A stretch of DNA of 64,000 nucleotides. It comes from Bugula neritina. Its lineage: Eukaryota > Bryozoa > Gymnolaemata > Cheilostomatida > Bugulidae. The translations under genes and the position numbers were made by a program. The DNA lies in the NCBI GenBank assembly GCA_964035545.1, contig OZ037765.1, positions 13,014,698 through 13,078,697 of the forward strand, read 5' to 3'. Of this stretch, positions 63,743 to 64,000 are shown piece after piece; the stretch's first letter is position 1; each line of letters starts with the position of its first letter. Below the pieces are notes generated by a model. It worked only from the letters and a program-made list of their open reading frames with translations, made no database searches and was not told the DNA's origin.

Positions 63743-63901
63743 TGGTAGTATAACATGCTGATAGTCCTTTTATTATGGTCGATGCCAGATTTTGTTTACT
63801 AATATATTCATGGCCAGTTCAAAGAGCTAAATATAATTTTAAGGTTATTACATAATACGTTTATTACAATGTCAGCTATGGCTATAAAACTTTTTCTATC
63901 C

Positions 63902-63907
63902 AATAAA
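63902..63907 (+). terminator. Zinc-finger gene poly(A) signal
   Basis: AATAAA 160 bases after the stop codon of the zinc-finger gene, the first canonical hexamer noticed. The window ends about 90 bases later. Confidence 0.55.
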
Positions 63908-64000
63908 AGTATTTTTTTGCAGTCAGGTTTATACTGTAAGTTTGAATGGCAATGCTGCTATTTATTCACTGTTGATATATTTTTTATTATATGAATTACA

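Overview
The window is animal nuclear DNA: AT-rich, with long introns between GT/AG splice sites, standard-code exons, no operons or ribosome binding sites, and many fossil transposons. The gene set (farnesyltransferase alpha, cysteamine dioxygenase, EGR, transglutaminase, a Dlish/Vamana-like SH3 protein, a large C2H2 zinc-finger protein) suggests an invertebrate, perhaps a lophotrochozoan. That placement is an inference; nothing in the sequence fixes the phylum. Six protein genes could be assembled exon by exon. In all six the splice phases match and the joined coding length is a multiple of three.

Layout. 1-4198: AT-rich, no gene seen, degenerate hexamer arrays. 4216-10223 (+): FNTA, 8 exons. 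10931-15075 (+): ADO, 2 exons, with SINE and LINE debris in its 3.5 kb intron. 15389-17788 (-): EGR, 2 exons, convergent with ADO so that their 3' ends probably overlap. An upstream cluster of CArG, CRE and ETS motifs (about 18013-18335) resembles immediate-early gene promoters. 20440-31517 (-): a complete transglutaminase, 10 exons, 729 aa, with the Cys-His-Asp triad. 31518-39764: gene-poor, with a degenerate LINE and a 2.2 kb terminal-inverted-repeat (TIR) transposon inserted into a tRNA-derived SINE. 39765-43516 (+): SH3-domain protein. 43517-57682: about 14 kb without a recognisable gene, holding a CA-rich satellite, hexamer arrays, a candidate LTR with promoter and poly(A) signal, a 3.5 kb inverted-repeat element with 675-bp near-identical arms, and a tRNA-like pseudogene. 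57684-63742 (+): C2H2 zinc-finger protein with five DLS/DLT/DMS motifs, two of them of the CtBP-binding PxDLS class.

The genes do not form one pathway. FNTA is a prenylation enzyme subunit, ADO an oxygen-dependent thiol dioxygenase, EGR a stimulus-induced transcription factor, transglutaminase a protein cross-linker, the SH3 protein a probable adaptor and the zinc-finger protein a probable corepressor-recruiting nuclear factor. The most unusual items are the inverted-repeat element at 51399-54923, the ADO/EGR tail-to-tail overlap where one 10-bp stretch reads as a poly(A) signal on one strand and an AU-rich instability element on the other, the SINE split by a TIR transposon, and the DLS-motif-rich zinc-finger protein.
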